From CAIXSC01 sp046349935 (GTDB lineage: Bacteria; Planctomycetota; Planctomycetia; Pirellulales; Pirellulaceae), in NCBI GenBank assembly GCA_046349935.1, contig JAXMBK010000006.1:186001-250000 (forward strand): 64,000 bases of DNA. The letters are read 5' to 3'. The notes below the pieces were generated by a model that saw nothing but the letters and a program-made list of their open reading frames with translations, was not told the DNA's origin and did not search any database. Made by a program: the position numbers and the translations under genes. Shown here in pieces: positions 1-9,329 of this stretch (within the stretch, counting starts at the first letter, position 1; every line of letters starts with the position of its first letter).

Positions 1-1
1 C

Positions 2-3000
2 ATCGTGGTCCGCGCCGGCGGCGATCGCGAGCTGACGTTGAAGGTCTCCGCCACCACGCCGCTCAATCGCGTCGGTTCGGGCGATTCGGCCGTCTTCCAG
101 GCCGACGTGCCGGTCGACATGTCGACGAAGGACGCCTTCGATGCAACGACGTTGTTGCAAACGGTTCGCAAGGCGCGAGTGAAATCGGAGACGGTGGCGA
201 TCACGCTGCAGCAGGGCGCCGATTACGTGCTGCCGTTGGCCCCGGACAAACAGAACCTGTCGCCAGCCGTCGCCGCGAATCTCGACCTCAACCGCATTTC
301 AACGAACCTCACCATTTTCGACGACGACGTTCCCGGAATCGAGATCATCGAAATCGGCGAACATACGACCGTCGCCGAAGGGGATGAAGCCGCGTTCCAA
401 ATTGCATTGACCTCCGAACCGCTGCAAGCGGTGGAAATCACGTTGACGCCCGGCCTAGGACTGGCATTCGCGTCGCCTCAAAACTCGACGAACGTCGCCA
501 TCACGCCGACCGCTTACCGGATGGCCGCGACGGGACTGCCGGACAATCTCGATTTGGTGTTGGTCTCGGTCGACGAAACGGACGCCGGTTTCACTGCCAC
601 CTTCGACGCGCGTCTTACGCGCCCCAAACTCACCGCCTCCGCGCAGTCGCTGCCGTTGACGGTTACGAACACGGGCGTTCCCAGCGGCGTCGCCGCGTCC
701 TCCGCCCGCACGACGTTTGAGCTTCCGAGCGTCAATGCGGTCGACTTGGCGGGCAATCCTGAGGAAGGACTCTGGCAAGGCGTACGGCGATTCACCCTCA
801 GCAACCTGTCGCAGCAGGCCGACGGCCAGTTTACGTTCACCGCCTCCTTGGGGACCGCCCCAGCCGCGACGCTCACGTTAACCCCTTTTGCGGCCCCATC
901 GGTCACCGTGGCGACGACCAAATTGACTTTCCAACCGGCCGATTGGTTTAAGCCGCAGACGGTCGTCGTCAAGGCGCTCCACGACAGTTTCGCGCAGCCG
1001 GGCGAATGGCGCAAGTCGACCATTCAGTACGCGGTCTCAAGCGTCGACCTTAACTGGCACGACATGCCCGTTGCGAAACAAGAAATCCATGTTCGCGACC
1101 TGCAAATGAACGTCGGCGACACGGTGGAAGGACTGAGCGGCGCGTTCGGCGCATTGACGATGGGGCTCCAGGGACTCGAAGTGCCGATCGTCGGGTCGGT
1201 CGGCGACTTGCCAGTCGTCTCCACTCTTTTCGCGAAAGTCGAATCGCCCCTCGTCAAGTCGCTGGGCGCGCAAGAGTCGCTGACGGTCGAACAATTTGAC
1301 GAACTGGCGGAAAGCGCACTCGAACCGCTCGTCGCCAACGACACGGTCGACGCCGTCGTCGTGACTCCCTCGTCGGACTCGGATGAAGTGCGCGTGGCCT
1401 TGCACGTCGAGAAGTCGCTCAATCTGGGCACGATCGATCTCGACAGCGATTTGGGCCTCGAAGCGCTCGGCATTACGTTCGCTACGCAAGGCGTCGCGTC
1501 GCTCGATGTTGATTTTTCCTTCGACCTGGTGATTGGCTGGCATCGTCAGTTCGGCTTCTTCATCGACACGGCTCAGACGGGCGTGCACATGGGGTTGAAA
1601 CTCAGCCTCCAAGGGCCGGCCAACGATCCGTCGTCCGCTTTCACAGGCGTCGGTTCGCTTGGCATTCTGCAAGTCGACTTCACGAACGACCCAGATAACC
1701 CGACCGAATTGTCCATCACGTTCGATGCGGCGCTGAATGATCTCGACAACCTGAACACGACGCAATTCTTCGACCTCAACGGCGACGGCGTTCTCGCCGA
1801 CTCGCCCATCCTCTACCAGGTGGGCGTCGACAGTGCGCCGAGGGACGGTCGCATCGACCTGTCGGCCGCCGGAGCGCCGATCTATGTCTCAACCTCGCAA
1901 GCGGCCGTTGAACCGTTCAATACGATCGACGCGCGGGGACAAAGCTCGACGTTTCCGAGCGTCAACACGATCTCCCGAGCCGGCGGGAACGTCGGCGGCG
2001 CGGCCGCCGCGAACTGGAATACGGTCGGTGCGAAAGCAACCACATTCGACGAGGCTGAACTGACGCTGCAAGAAGGTCAGTACCTCAAGGAGACGCGCGG
2101 CGCCGTTACGATCGTTTACCTCGATGCGAATCGGAACGGTAAACTGGACGTCGCCGTTCGCAATCTGGATCCGTTCACGCGCGACTGGACTTCCTTGACT
2201 GCCGCTCAGAAGAATTCCAGCGAAGTCTGGACCACGTCGACGGCGACGGGAGTCATCCCCGAATTCCGCATTCTCACCACCGGCGCAGGCGCGAATCAGA
2301 AGTCGTTCATCGACGTCAATCGCAATAATCGCGCTGACGCTGCCGAGGAAATCTCCGCGTCGCTGCTGAAGAAGTTGGACAAGGACAAGAGCAAAGTTCT
2401 CGAGGGAGACGTGCGGCAGGACGGCGAAGGCGTTTATCAGCAGGGGACGAGCACCGCGTACTTCGACTCCAATCGCAACCGCAAGCAAGATTTCCTCGAA
2501 CCGTTCATCTCCTACTCGTTCGGAGACTTTACGCTCGATTCGACGCTTGCCGTGGAGGATGACCAAAACGTCCTGTTCTTGGATTTGGACGGCGACGGAG
2601 CGCTCGACAGCGGCGAACCGCGCGTCATCGTCGTCGATCTGGGCGACGCCGTCGTGCTGGACCTCAACGGAAACGGTCAAGCGGACTTAGACGAGCCGAA
2701 ATCGGCCCGGGCAGCCGCCGAGTTCGCGATCCCGCAGTCTAAGGTCGACGCGAATTCCCAAATCACGTTCAACACATATCAACGCCCCGTGTTGACTCTC
2801 GACGGCGTTCGCTTCATCGACCTGGATCGCAACGGCGAATTGACGGTCAACGCGGACGGCGAGCCGTTGGAACCCTGGGCGGGGCAGCTCAGCGAACTCT
2901 CCACCGCGGACATGAATCGGCTCGTGCAGCGCATCCACGCGTTCTCCCCCACGCTGTTCGCTGGCTCGCGCACCGCCATCGAAGATCTGGCGGCCGGCCG

Positions 3001-6000
3001 TACGATCACCGATGTGGCGCAAGCGGCGATCAAGACGACGTTCGACAAGCTAGTCGCCGAAGGAAAGGTCGTGCTGCAGCCCAGCGACGGCGATCGGCTG
3101 ACGCTCGCCGAATTGGCCGCCTTCCGCACGACGCTTCAAGCCAGCGCGACGACGCGAACAGAGCGAGTGAAATCGGCGGCGTCTGAACTGTTTACGTTTG
3201 AATTCCAAGGCTCGGCGAACATCGGATTCAACACGCGCACGAGCCTCGAGGGCAGCACGATGATGCCGTCGCTGGAATTCGACTTGGCGGTCAGCATTCC
3301 CTTGTTCAACTTCGGCAACGCGGAACAAGCCGACGACCAGGGTTTCACGGTCGACTTTAACAACGTGACGATCGACCTGGGGACCTTCCTGCAGAAGTAC
3401 GTCGAACCCATCTTGGCGACCGCAAACGATGTGATCGGCCCGATCAAGCCGATCGTAACCGCCCTCAACGCCGACACCAAACTGCTCGGAAAACTGGGGC
3501 TCGCTTCGGCCTTTGAAAGCGACGGGCGCCCCGGCATCTCGATCCTGGAAATCGCCCGCAAGATCCGCTCCGGGAACTCGGCGGAAGTCGCGAAGATCGA
3601 CAAAGCGATCAAGTTCTCCAAGCAAATCGCCACGCTGGTGGACACGATCGACGCGCTGTCGCAACAGCTCAGCGGCGATGGGACGAAGCTAGAGTTCGGC
3701 AACTTCTCGCTCAGCGACCTGCGGGCCTCCAGCGAAAGCCCCAGCAGTTCGGCGGCCCAAGTTCGTCAGGCCAAGCGAAACGACGGTACGCCCGCCGCCA
3801 CCACGACCGTCCCGCGCACGACCGCCGCGGACGTCGAGGCGCAGGCCAAGAAGTCAAGTTCGCTCAAGAACCGCTTCGACGCCCTGCAGAAGGTCGAAGG
3901 GTTGAAGATCAATCTGTTCGACCCCAACACGGTGCTATCGCTGCTGATGGGCGAATCGAACGTGGATCTCGTCACGTACGACGTCCCCGATTTTGCGTTT
4001 GACTTCCGCGTGGAACGAAACTTCAGGATCTGGGGCCCGATCGCCGGCAAGCTAGAGGGTGGATTCAACGTGACGACCGACCTTTCGGTCGGTTACGACA
4101 CGAACGGACTGCAAGCGTGGTCGGACTCGGGATTCGATCCGCTTCAATCGTACCTGGTGCTCGACGGCATTTACGTCAACGACTGGAACGCCGCCGGCGC
4201 GGAGAAAGACGAACTGACCGTCTCGGCCTTCGTCTCCGCCGGCGTCGGCATCGATATCGGCATCGCCAGCGGCTTCGTCAAGGGCGGCGTCGAGGGGATC
4301 ATTGGGTTCGACATCATCGACGTCGGCGAACGCGCGGGAACGTCGGACGGCAAGATTCGCGGCAGCGACATCCTCCACAAGATGGCCAACAATCCGGCCG
4401 ACTTGTTCGATCTCAGCGGCAAGATCAACGCGTTCTTGGCCGCCGAAGTCAAAGTCAATCTGCTGTTCTTCAAGAAGACCGTCTACAACAATCGACTCGC
4501 AACGTTCGAACTGGCGAAGTTCAAACTGAGCCCCGGCGCGAGCGGCTCGAGTTTGGCGGGGAAAGTGCAGACGGGACCGATCTCCGGCGGAACGGTTTGG
4601 TTCGACGCCGACAACAATCTGTTCTTGGACGAGGGGGAGCCGTTTACGCTCACCGACCTGGAAGGCAATTACGAACTAATCGTGCCCGATGAATTCGACT
4701 TGTCGACGGGGACGGTGCGAGTCGCCGGAGGCCGCGATACGAGCACTGGACTGGCGTCGCACGACGAGATTGCGATTCCACCCGGCGGTCGCGGCAACGC
4801 CACCGCACTCACGGCGCTGGAAGAATCGCTGGTCGTGCACGCCGGCCTTTCCCTCGAAGAGAGTCAGGCGCTGGTGGAAGAAACATTCGGCATCGACGCC
4901 GGCGTCGACTTGTCGCACTTTGCCCACCACGACGAGGCGTTGGCGGGCAACGAGTTGGCGCGCCCAGTGCTGCTTGCGGAGAACAACGTCAACAGCCTCG
5001 TGCAGCAAATGGCGGCGGCGCTGGCCGCCGCGACCGGCGTCCCCCTGGACGACCGACGCTACTCGGGCGTCCTCAGCACCTCGGTGTTCGCCGCGCTCGC
5101 CGAACACCTGCGTACTCACGATCTCGACCTCGTGAACCCCGTCCAACTGAAGCTCATCTTGCAAGACGCCGCACGGCGCGCCAATGAGCAATTCACCGCG
5201 TTGGAGCTCCATGTCCAAGTCGACGTCGCCCGGCTCGCCGCTTACGAAGACGCCATCGCGACGGTCGGAGCGGCTACGGTCGAAAACCAGCGCGTCCTGG
5301 CGGCGTCGGCCAGCGATGTAATCGAAGCGGCGCATCGAGTGACTCAGGAGAAGCTGCTGGCCAACGGGGAAGCGACGACCGACTTGTACGTCATGGTGAC
5401 AGGCATGCTCGCGCCGGAAGTCGTCGTGGCGAAGCATGGGCAAACGGGCCCCGAGGCGCTCGGCGCGATCCTGGCGGTCAAGCTTCCGCCGCTGGCGTCG
5501 GCGATCCCCGACATCACCACCTTCGAAGACGCCGCGATCGACCCGATTCAACTCACCGTCCGCCGACAAATGTCGGCGCCGGGCGAAGTGGTCGTCGAAG
5601 CTTCGTCGGACAATCCTGACTTGCTGCCGGAAGGTTCGATCACGATTGAACCCATTTCGCGCGACGGGTACGTCGAACAATTCGAGATCTACATCACGCC
5701 GACGTCATATCGCCATGGCACGGCGAATGTCACCTTGTTGGTCGCCGACACGGCGGGAAACACGGTCAGCGAGACGTTCGCCGTCGACGTGCTGTGGACG
5801 AATCACGCGCCGGTCGCGGTCGACGACGTCGTCTCAGCGGTGGCCGGTCGCGCCGCCATCGTCCACGTGCTCGACAACGACGTCGACTACGACGGCGACC
5901 TGCTGCATGTGGGCCTTGTGTCTGCGCCCGAAGACGGAACCGCCGTCGTGAACGCCGACGGGACGATTACCTACACGCCGGCGGTGGACGCCGTCGGCTC

Positions 6001-7156
6001 GCGGACGTTGGTCTATGAAGTCGACGATCGCCAGGGCGGCTATTCCACCGCCTCGCTCACCTTCGAACTGATCGACTCGGCCGCCGACCTGGCGATCATG
6101 CAAGTCGCCTCGCCCGTTTCGATGACCGGCCACGAAGTGGTCTTTGCGATGCAAGTCGTCAACCTCGGCCCGCACTCCGCCGAGGATGTCGTGGTCGCGG
6201 ATCTACTTCCGGCGGGCGTGCTCTTCATTTCGGCTCAAGCGTCGCCCGGCTTCACGATTGAAGCGCCTGAGTTGGGAGCGGAAGGCGGTCCCGTCGTCTT
6301 CCGCACATCGAGCCTTGCACGAGGACAGACCGCGAATCTGTTGGTGGTGGGGCGAGTGGCCGAGTCGGCCGAAACAGGGAGCCTGTTGGTGAATACCGTC
6401 GCTGCGACGACTTCGTCGTACGACGTCGACGAGACGAACAATCAAGCGTCCGGCGAGTCGCTGGTCAACGGCAGCGGCGTTCACTTGGCGCCCAGCGCCA
6501 TGCACTTGGGGCTTACCGACCTCGTAATCACGGGAACGGCCGCCAACAACAACATCCAGGTCTCGCCGGCCGCAAACGGTCGCTTGCAGGTGACGATGGA
6601 CGGCAAATTGACGGGCAATTTGTCCGCCACCGGCGACATCCTCGTGTACGGAGGCGCGGGCGCCGACGTCGTCCGCATTGCGTCGACCGTGAAGCACTCG
6701 GCCTTCCTCTTCGGCGACGCCGGCAACGATTCGCTCACGGGCGGCGGCGGACCGACCGTTCTGTCGGGCGGGGCCGGCGCGGATACGCTGACGGCGGGAA
6801 GCGTGCGCAGCCTGCTGTTCGGCGGACTGGACGCCGACCGTTTGACAGGCGCGACCGGCGACAATCTGCTGGTCGCCGGCACGACCGTCTATGACGACGA
6901 TGCCGTCTCGTTGGCGGCGCTGCTGGCCGAATGGGCGTCGGCGAACCGCTATGAGGATCGCGTCGACCACATTTTGGAAGGCGGCGGACTTAATGGTGCG
7001 ACGACGTTGAACGAACACACGGCATTCGACGACGAGGCGATCGATTCGCTGTTCGGCGGCGCCGGTCGGAACTGGTACTTCACTCGCGAAACGGGCGGCG
7101 GCCGCTTGGATCAGGTCGCGCGCCGCAAATCGACGGAGCGAACGACCAGGATTTAG
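2..7156 (+). CDS. Giant surface/adhesin-like protein, 3' part (5' end outside window)
   Basis: The reading frame is open from the first bases, so the true start lies upstream; about 2,384 codons are visible. Near the N-terminal side there is Calx-beta-like sequence (DDDVPGIEI, then a TVAEGDEAAFQIALT stretch around residues 110-140). A central block holds at least seven EF-hand or dockerin-type loops such as DLNGDGVLADS, DANRNGKLDV, DVNRNNRAD and DLDGDGALDSGE, roughly residues 590-945, and another (DADNNLFLDEGE) near 1535 within an SdrD-B or carboxypeptidase-regulatory-like fold. Residues about 1934-2024 form a tandem-cadherin/Ig-like domain (VLDNDVDYDGD), about 2028-2140 a DUF11-like domain, and about 2213-2297 an RTX-like beta-roll (YGGAGAD, FGDAGND, SGGAGAD). 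The family is typically secreted or surface-bound and calcium-stabilised. The function in adhesion or matrix is inferred. Confidence 0.9.
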   Translation: MVVRAGGDRELTLKVSATTPLNRVGSGDSAVFQADVPVDMSTKDAFDATTLLQTVRKARVKSETVAITLQQGADYVLPLAPDKQNLSPAVAANLDLNRISTNLTIFDDDVPGIEIIEIGEHTTVAEGDEAAFQIALTSEPLQAVEITLTPGLGLAFASPQNSTNVAITPTAYRMAATGLPDNLDLVLVSVDETDAGFTATFDARLTRPKLTASAQSLPLTVTNTGVPSGVAASSARTTFELPSVNAVDLAGNPEEGLWQGVRRFTLSNLSQQADGQFTFTASLGTAPAATLTLTPFAAPSVTVATTKLTFQPADWFKPQTVVVKALHDSFAQPGEWRKSTIQYAVSSVDLNWHDMPVAKQEIHVRDLQMNVGDTVEGLSGAFGALTMGLQGLEVPIVGSVGDLPVVSTLFAKVESPLVKSLGAQESLTVEQFDELAESALEPLVANDTVDAVVVTPSSDSDEVRVALHVEKSLNLGTIDLDSDLGLEALGITFATQGVASLDVDFSFDLVIGWHRQFGFFIDTAQTGVHMGLKLSLQGPANDPSSAFTGVGSLGILQVDFTNDPDNPTELSITFDAALNDLDNLNTTQFFDLNGDGVLADSPILYQVGVDSAPRDGRIDLSAAGAPIYVSTSQAAVEPFNTIDARGQSSTFPSVNTISRAGGNVGGAAAANWNTVGAKATTFDEAELTLQEGQYLKETRGAVTIVYLDANRNGKLDVAVRNLDPFTRDWTSLTAAQKNSSEVWTTSTATGVIPEFRILTTGAGANQKSFIDVNRNNRADAAEEISASLLKKLDKDKSKVLEGDVRQDGEGVYQQGTSTAYFDSNRNRKQDFLEPFISYSFGDFTLDSTLAVEDDQNVLFLDLDGDGALDSGEPRVIVVDLGDAVVLDLNGNGQADLDEPKSARAAAEFAIPQSKVDANSQITFNTYQRPVLTLDGVRFIDLDRNGELTVNADGEPLEPWAGQLSELSTADMNRLVQRIHAFSPTLFAGSRTAIEDLAAGRTITDVAQAAIKTTFDKLVAEGKVVLQPSDGDRLTLAELAAFRTTLQASATTRTERVKSAASELFTFEFQGSANIGFNTRTSLEGSTMMPSLEFDLAVSIPLFNFGNAEQADDQGFTVDFNNVTIDLGTFLQKYVEPILATANDVIGPIKPIVTALNADTKLLGKLGLASAFESDGRPGISILEIARKIRSGNSAEVAKIDKAIKFSKQIATLVDTIDALSQQLSGDGTKLEFGNFSLSDLRASSESPSSSAAQVRQAKRNDGTPAATTTVPRTTAADVEAQAKKSSSLKNRFDALQKVEGLKINLFDPNTVLSLLMGESNVDLVTYDVPDFAFDFRVERNFRIWGPIAGKLEGGFNVTTDLSVGYDTNGLQAWSDSGFDPLQSYLVLDGIYVNDWNAAGAEKDELTVSAFVSAGVGIDIGIASGFVKGGVEGIIGFDIIDVGERAGTSDGKIRGSDILHKMANNPADLFDLSGKINAFLAAEVKVNLLFFKKTVYNNRLATFELAKFKLSPGASGSSLAGKVQTGPISGGTVWFDADNNLFLDEGEPFTLTDLEGNYELIVPDEFDLSTGTVRVAGGRDTSTGLASHDEIAIPPGGRGNATALTALEESLVVHAGLSLEESQALVEETFGIDAGVDLSHFAHHDEALAGNELARPVLLAENNVNSLVQQMAAALAAATGVPLDDRRYSGVLSTSVFAALAEHLRTHDLDLVNPVQLKLILQDAARRANEQFTALELHVQVDVARLAAYEDAIATVGAATVENQRVLAASASDVIEAAHRVTQEKLLANGEATTDLYVMVTGMLAPEVVVAKHGQTGPEALGAILAVKLPPLASAIPDITTFEDAAIDPIQLTVRRQMSAPGEVVVEASSDNPDLLPEGSITIEPISRDGYVEQFEIYITPTSYRHGTANVTLLVADTAGNTVSETFAVDVLWTNHAPVAVDDVVSAVAGRAAIVHVLDNDVDYDGDLLHVGLVSAPEDGTAVVNADGTITYTPAVDAVGSRTLVYEVDDRQGGYSTASLTFELIDSAADLAIMQVASPVSMTGHEVVFAMQVVNLGPHSAEDVVVADLLPAGVLFISAQASPGFTIEAPELGAEGGPVVFRTSSLARGQTANLLVVGRVAESAETGSLLVNTVAATTSSYDVDETNNQASGESLVNGSGVHLAPSAMHLGLTDLVITGTAANNNIQVSPAANGRLQVTMDGKLTGNLSATGDILVYGGAGADVVRIASTVKHSAFLFGDAGNDSLTGGGGPTVLSGGAGADTLTAGSVRSLLFGGLDADRLTGATGDNLLVAGTTVYDDDAVSLAALLAEWASANRYEDRVDHILEGGGLNGATTLNEHTAFDDEAIDSLFGGAGRNWYFTRETGGGRLDQVARRKSTERTTRI

Positions 7157-7243
7157 CCGCGACGACGCACTCCCGGGTGGTCGACTCCCTCTTTGGGCAT
7201 TACGATGCGCGCTACAGCATCCAACCAAAGGGGGGAGACTCCG

Positions 7244-8233
7244 ATGCGCCGAATCAGTCCTCGTTTCCTGACCATCGCCGCGTTGGTCGTCTGCGGCACG
7301 TTGACCATACATGGGCCCACGGCGACCGCCGACGACAAGCCGATTCCGCTGCATGTCGCCGTCCAGAAGGGATTGGTCGACGTCGAAGTGGTCGGACGCG
7401 GCGCCTCGACCGGCGACTCGGTCCAGGTCCGAGTGCAGCGCAAGGGGAACCAAGCGGTCTCGGTCTCGGTCGACCCCGGAACCGTCATTCAGCCCAAAGG
7501 CGCCGGCGTGCAAACGATGGCGCTGGCCGGGGTGAAGTACAAGCAAGTTGGTCGCACGCTGCAGAAAGCCGAAGCGATTGAATTGAGCGACGATCAGCCA
7601 CAGACCTACATTCTGGAAGGCTATTGCCGCGACATCGAGAAACCGACGCCGACCGCAGCAAATCAGTTCGCAGTCGATGGTCCAGACGCGGATAACGCCA
7701 AGGTGCTTGTGCATGCCAAAAAGCTGGGCGCCACCGTCAAGGTCACGCAGTCGGCCATCTGGATTCAGCGCAGCAAATTGAGCGACGGCGAGCTGAAGCG
7801 TTACTTTCAGGTCTCCGACGACGAACTGGACGCCGCTCGGAAACTGCTGGTGTCGGTCGAATCGCAGGACGAAGCGCAGGAGGTCGACGTCAAGGTGGTG
7901 CTGGATCGGCTGCGAAAATTGGCCGTCCGCGCGCCGGGCGACCGAATTCGCCGCGGCGATACGGTGGAGGTGGCGAGCGGCGAAGCGGAGCTCAAGGCCC
8001 GCGTCGGCGACAAGTCGTTGGGCGTCGCCAAGCAAGGCGACCAACTAGAGGTGCTGGGCGTGCAAGGCGCCGACTCGCTGATCGTCCGCATCGAAGTCGA
8101 CGGCAAGCGCGAACGGGCTCTCATCAAGACCTCCGACGTAAAGCTCGCCAAAGCCGCCTCCCGCCCCGTCCTCAACGCTGTGCTCAACGCAGCCGAAGAA
8201 GCCAAACTAGAAGTCTTCGACAAATCCCCGTAG
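7244..8233 (+). CDS. Exported hypothetical protein with SH3-like C-terminal region
   Basis: A protein of about 329 residues. I chose the ATG at 7244 because a strong purine tract (AAAGGGGGGAG, 7228-7236) lies just upstream and the sequence then begins with a classical signal peptide (MRRISPRFLTIAALVVCG, cleavage near TATA-DDK). An in-frame ATG at 7193 would add 17 unlikely residues. The mature part is rich in Asp, Lys and Val. The last 90 residues (VRAPGDRIRRGDTVEV to IKTSDVKLA) look like a small beta-barrel of the bacterial SH3 type, which is weak evidence. The stop codon TAG is supplied by a dispersed palindromic repeat that starts there. It follows the giant surface protein on the same strand with an 87-bp gap. 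No specific function can be assigned. Confidence 0.75.
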   Translation: MRRISPRFLTIAALVVCGTLTIHGPTATADDKPIPLHVAVQKGLVDVEVVGRGASTGDSVQVRVQRKGNQAVSVSVDPGTVIQPKGAGVQTMALAGVKYKQVGRTLQKAEAIELSDDQPQTYILEGYCRDIEKPTPTAANQFAVDGPDADNAKVLVHAKKLGATVKVTQSAIWIQRSKLSDGELKRYFQVSDDELDAARKLLVSVESQDEAQEVDVKVVLDRLRKLAVRAPGDRIRRGDTVEVASGEAELKARVGDKSLGVAKQGDQLEVLGVQGADSLIVRIEVDGKRERALIKTSDVKLAKAASRPVLNAVLNAAEEAKLEVFDKSP

Positions 8234-8252
8234 CACAGGCTTCCAGCCTGTG
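8234..8252. repeat. Dispersed palindromic repeat, copy 1
   Basis: The 19-bp near-palindrome CACAGGCTTCCAGCCTGTG is preceded by GTAG, and that TAG is the stop codon of the upstream gene. Other copies in the window lie at 19024 (interrupted by an IS), 32537 and 32717 (inverted). It resembles REP-type intergenic repeats and could form a hairpin in RNA. Confidence 0.85.
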
Positions 8253-8313
8253 ACGCCGCCCCTCTTTCCCGCCGCTTCTCTCCCGCAAGATCCACGGCAT
8301 GGAGGCCGCACGC

Positions 8314-9291
8314 ATGAAGATTCTCGTCACGGGGGGCGCCGGCTATGTCGGCGCTCACATCGTCCGTTGGCTGGAAAAGCAGGGGCACGCGGTTTGGGTC
8401 TACGACAACCTGTCGCGCGGGCAGCGCCGCTTGGTGCGGCCCGAGCGGCTGTGGGAGGGCGACCTGTGCGATCTGGAGCGTTTGACGTCTGTCTTGCGGC
8501 AGACCTCGATCGACTCGGTCGTGCACTGCGCGGCGTTCACGGCCGTCGGCGAAAGCGTGGTCCATCCCGAATGGTATTACCGAAATAACGTCGTCGGCTC
8601 CTGGACGCTTCTGGAGGCGATGCGCCTGTGCGAGGTGCGCCGAATCGTGTTCTCGAGCACCGCGGCGGTCGTGGGAGCGCCTCGACAACTGCCGATCACC
8701 GAAGAGGCGGAGCGGCATCCGTGCAATCCCTACGGACGCACCAAGGCGCTGGTGGAAGACATGTTGGCCGACTACGCCGCCGCGCACGGTTTCGCCGCGG
8801 TCGCGCTGCGGTACTTCAATGCGGCAGGGGCGAGTCCCGACGGAGATTTGGGCGAACTGCACGATCCCGAGACGCACTACATTCCGCTGTTGCTGGAGGT
8901 CGCACTCGGGCGAAGAGGCAACTTGACGCTATTCGGTGACGACTATCCCACGCCCGACGGTTCGTGCATCCGCGACTACGTGCACGTCGACGATCTGGCT
9001 TCCGCGCACCTCGCAGCGCTCGACCGCCTGCAGCCGGGACGTCTGGCGGTCTATAATCTGGGACTGGGGCGCGGCTATTCGAATCTCGAGGTGGCCGCGG
9101 CTTGCGAACGAGTGACGGGACGGCCCATTCGACTCGAGCGCGGTCCACGGCGTGCGGGCGATCCCCCGGTGCTGGTCGCCGACCCGCGGAGAGCACTCGA
9201 AGAACTGGGCTGGACGCCGCGCTACAGGGAGCTCGATGCGATCATCGCGACCGCCTGGAACTGGCATCGCGCTTTGGTCGAGGAACGCTGA
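8314..9291 (+). CDS. galE: UDP-glucose 4-epimerase (extended SDR)
   Basis: A 325-residue extended short-chain dehydrogenase. The start at 8314 is favoured over the in-frame ATG at 8299 because GGAGG (8301-8305) sits 8 nt upstream and the protein then begins MKILVTGGAGYVGAH, the NAD-binding Rossmann motif. The catalytic features SSTAAV and YGRTK (Tyr and Lys of YxxxK, near residue 139) are present, as are ALRYFNAAGA and IRDYVHVDDLA, which are typical of GalE. The family interconverts UDP-glucose and UDP-galactose in the cytoplasm. It leads a three-gene group with a nucleotide-sugar dehydrogenase and a second epimerase, so it probably feeds polysaccharide or glycan synthesis. The exact substrate could also be UDP-GlcNAc or a uronic acid. 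Confidence 0.88.
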   Translation: MKILVTGGAGYVGAHIVRWLEKQGHAVWVYDNLSRGQRRLVRPERLWEGDLCDLERLTSVLRQTSIDSVVHCAAFTAVGESVVHPEWYYRNNVVGSWTLLEAMRLCEVRRIVFSSTAAVVGAPRQLPITEEAERHPCNPYGRTKALVEDMLADYAAAHGFAAVALRYFNAAGASPDGDLGELHDPETHYIPLLLEVALGRRGNLTLFGDDYPTPDGSCIRDYVHVDDLASAHLAALDRLQPGRLAVYNLGLGRGYSNLEVAAACERVTGRPIRLERGPRRAGDPPVLVADPRRALEELGWTPRYRELDAIIATAWNWHRALVEER

Positions 9292-9329
9292 TTACCGATT
9301 TTGAAATCGCAGGTTAGAGAGGTCATCGC

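Noticed and set aside
6203..8044. 613-codon open frame on the minus strand
   Set aside because: Antisense to the giant surface protein and the next gene. The Arg/Asp/Gly-rich product without family motifs is a typical GC-rich shadow.
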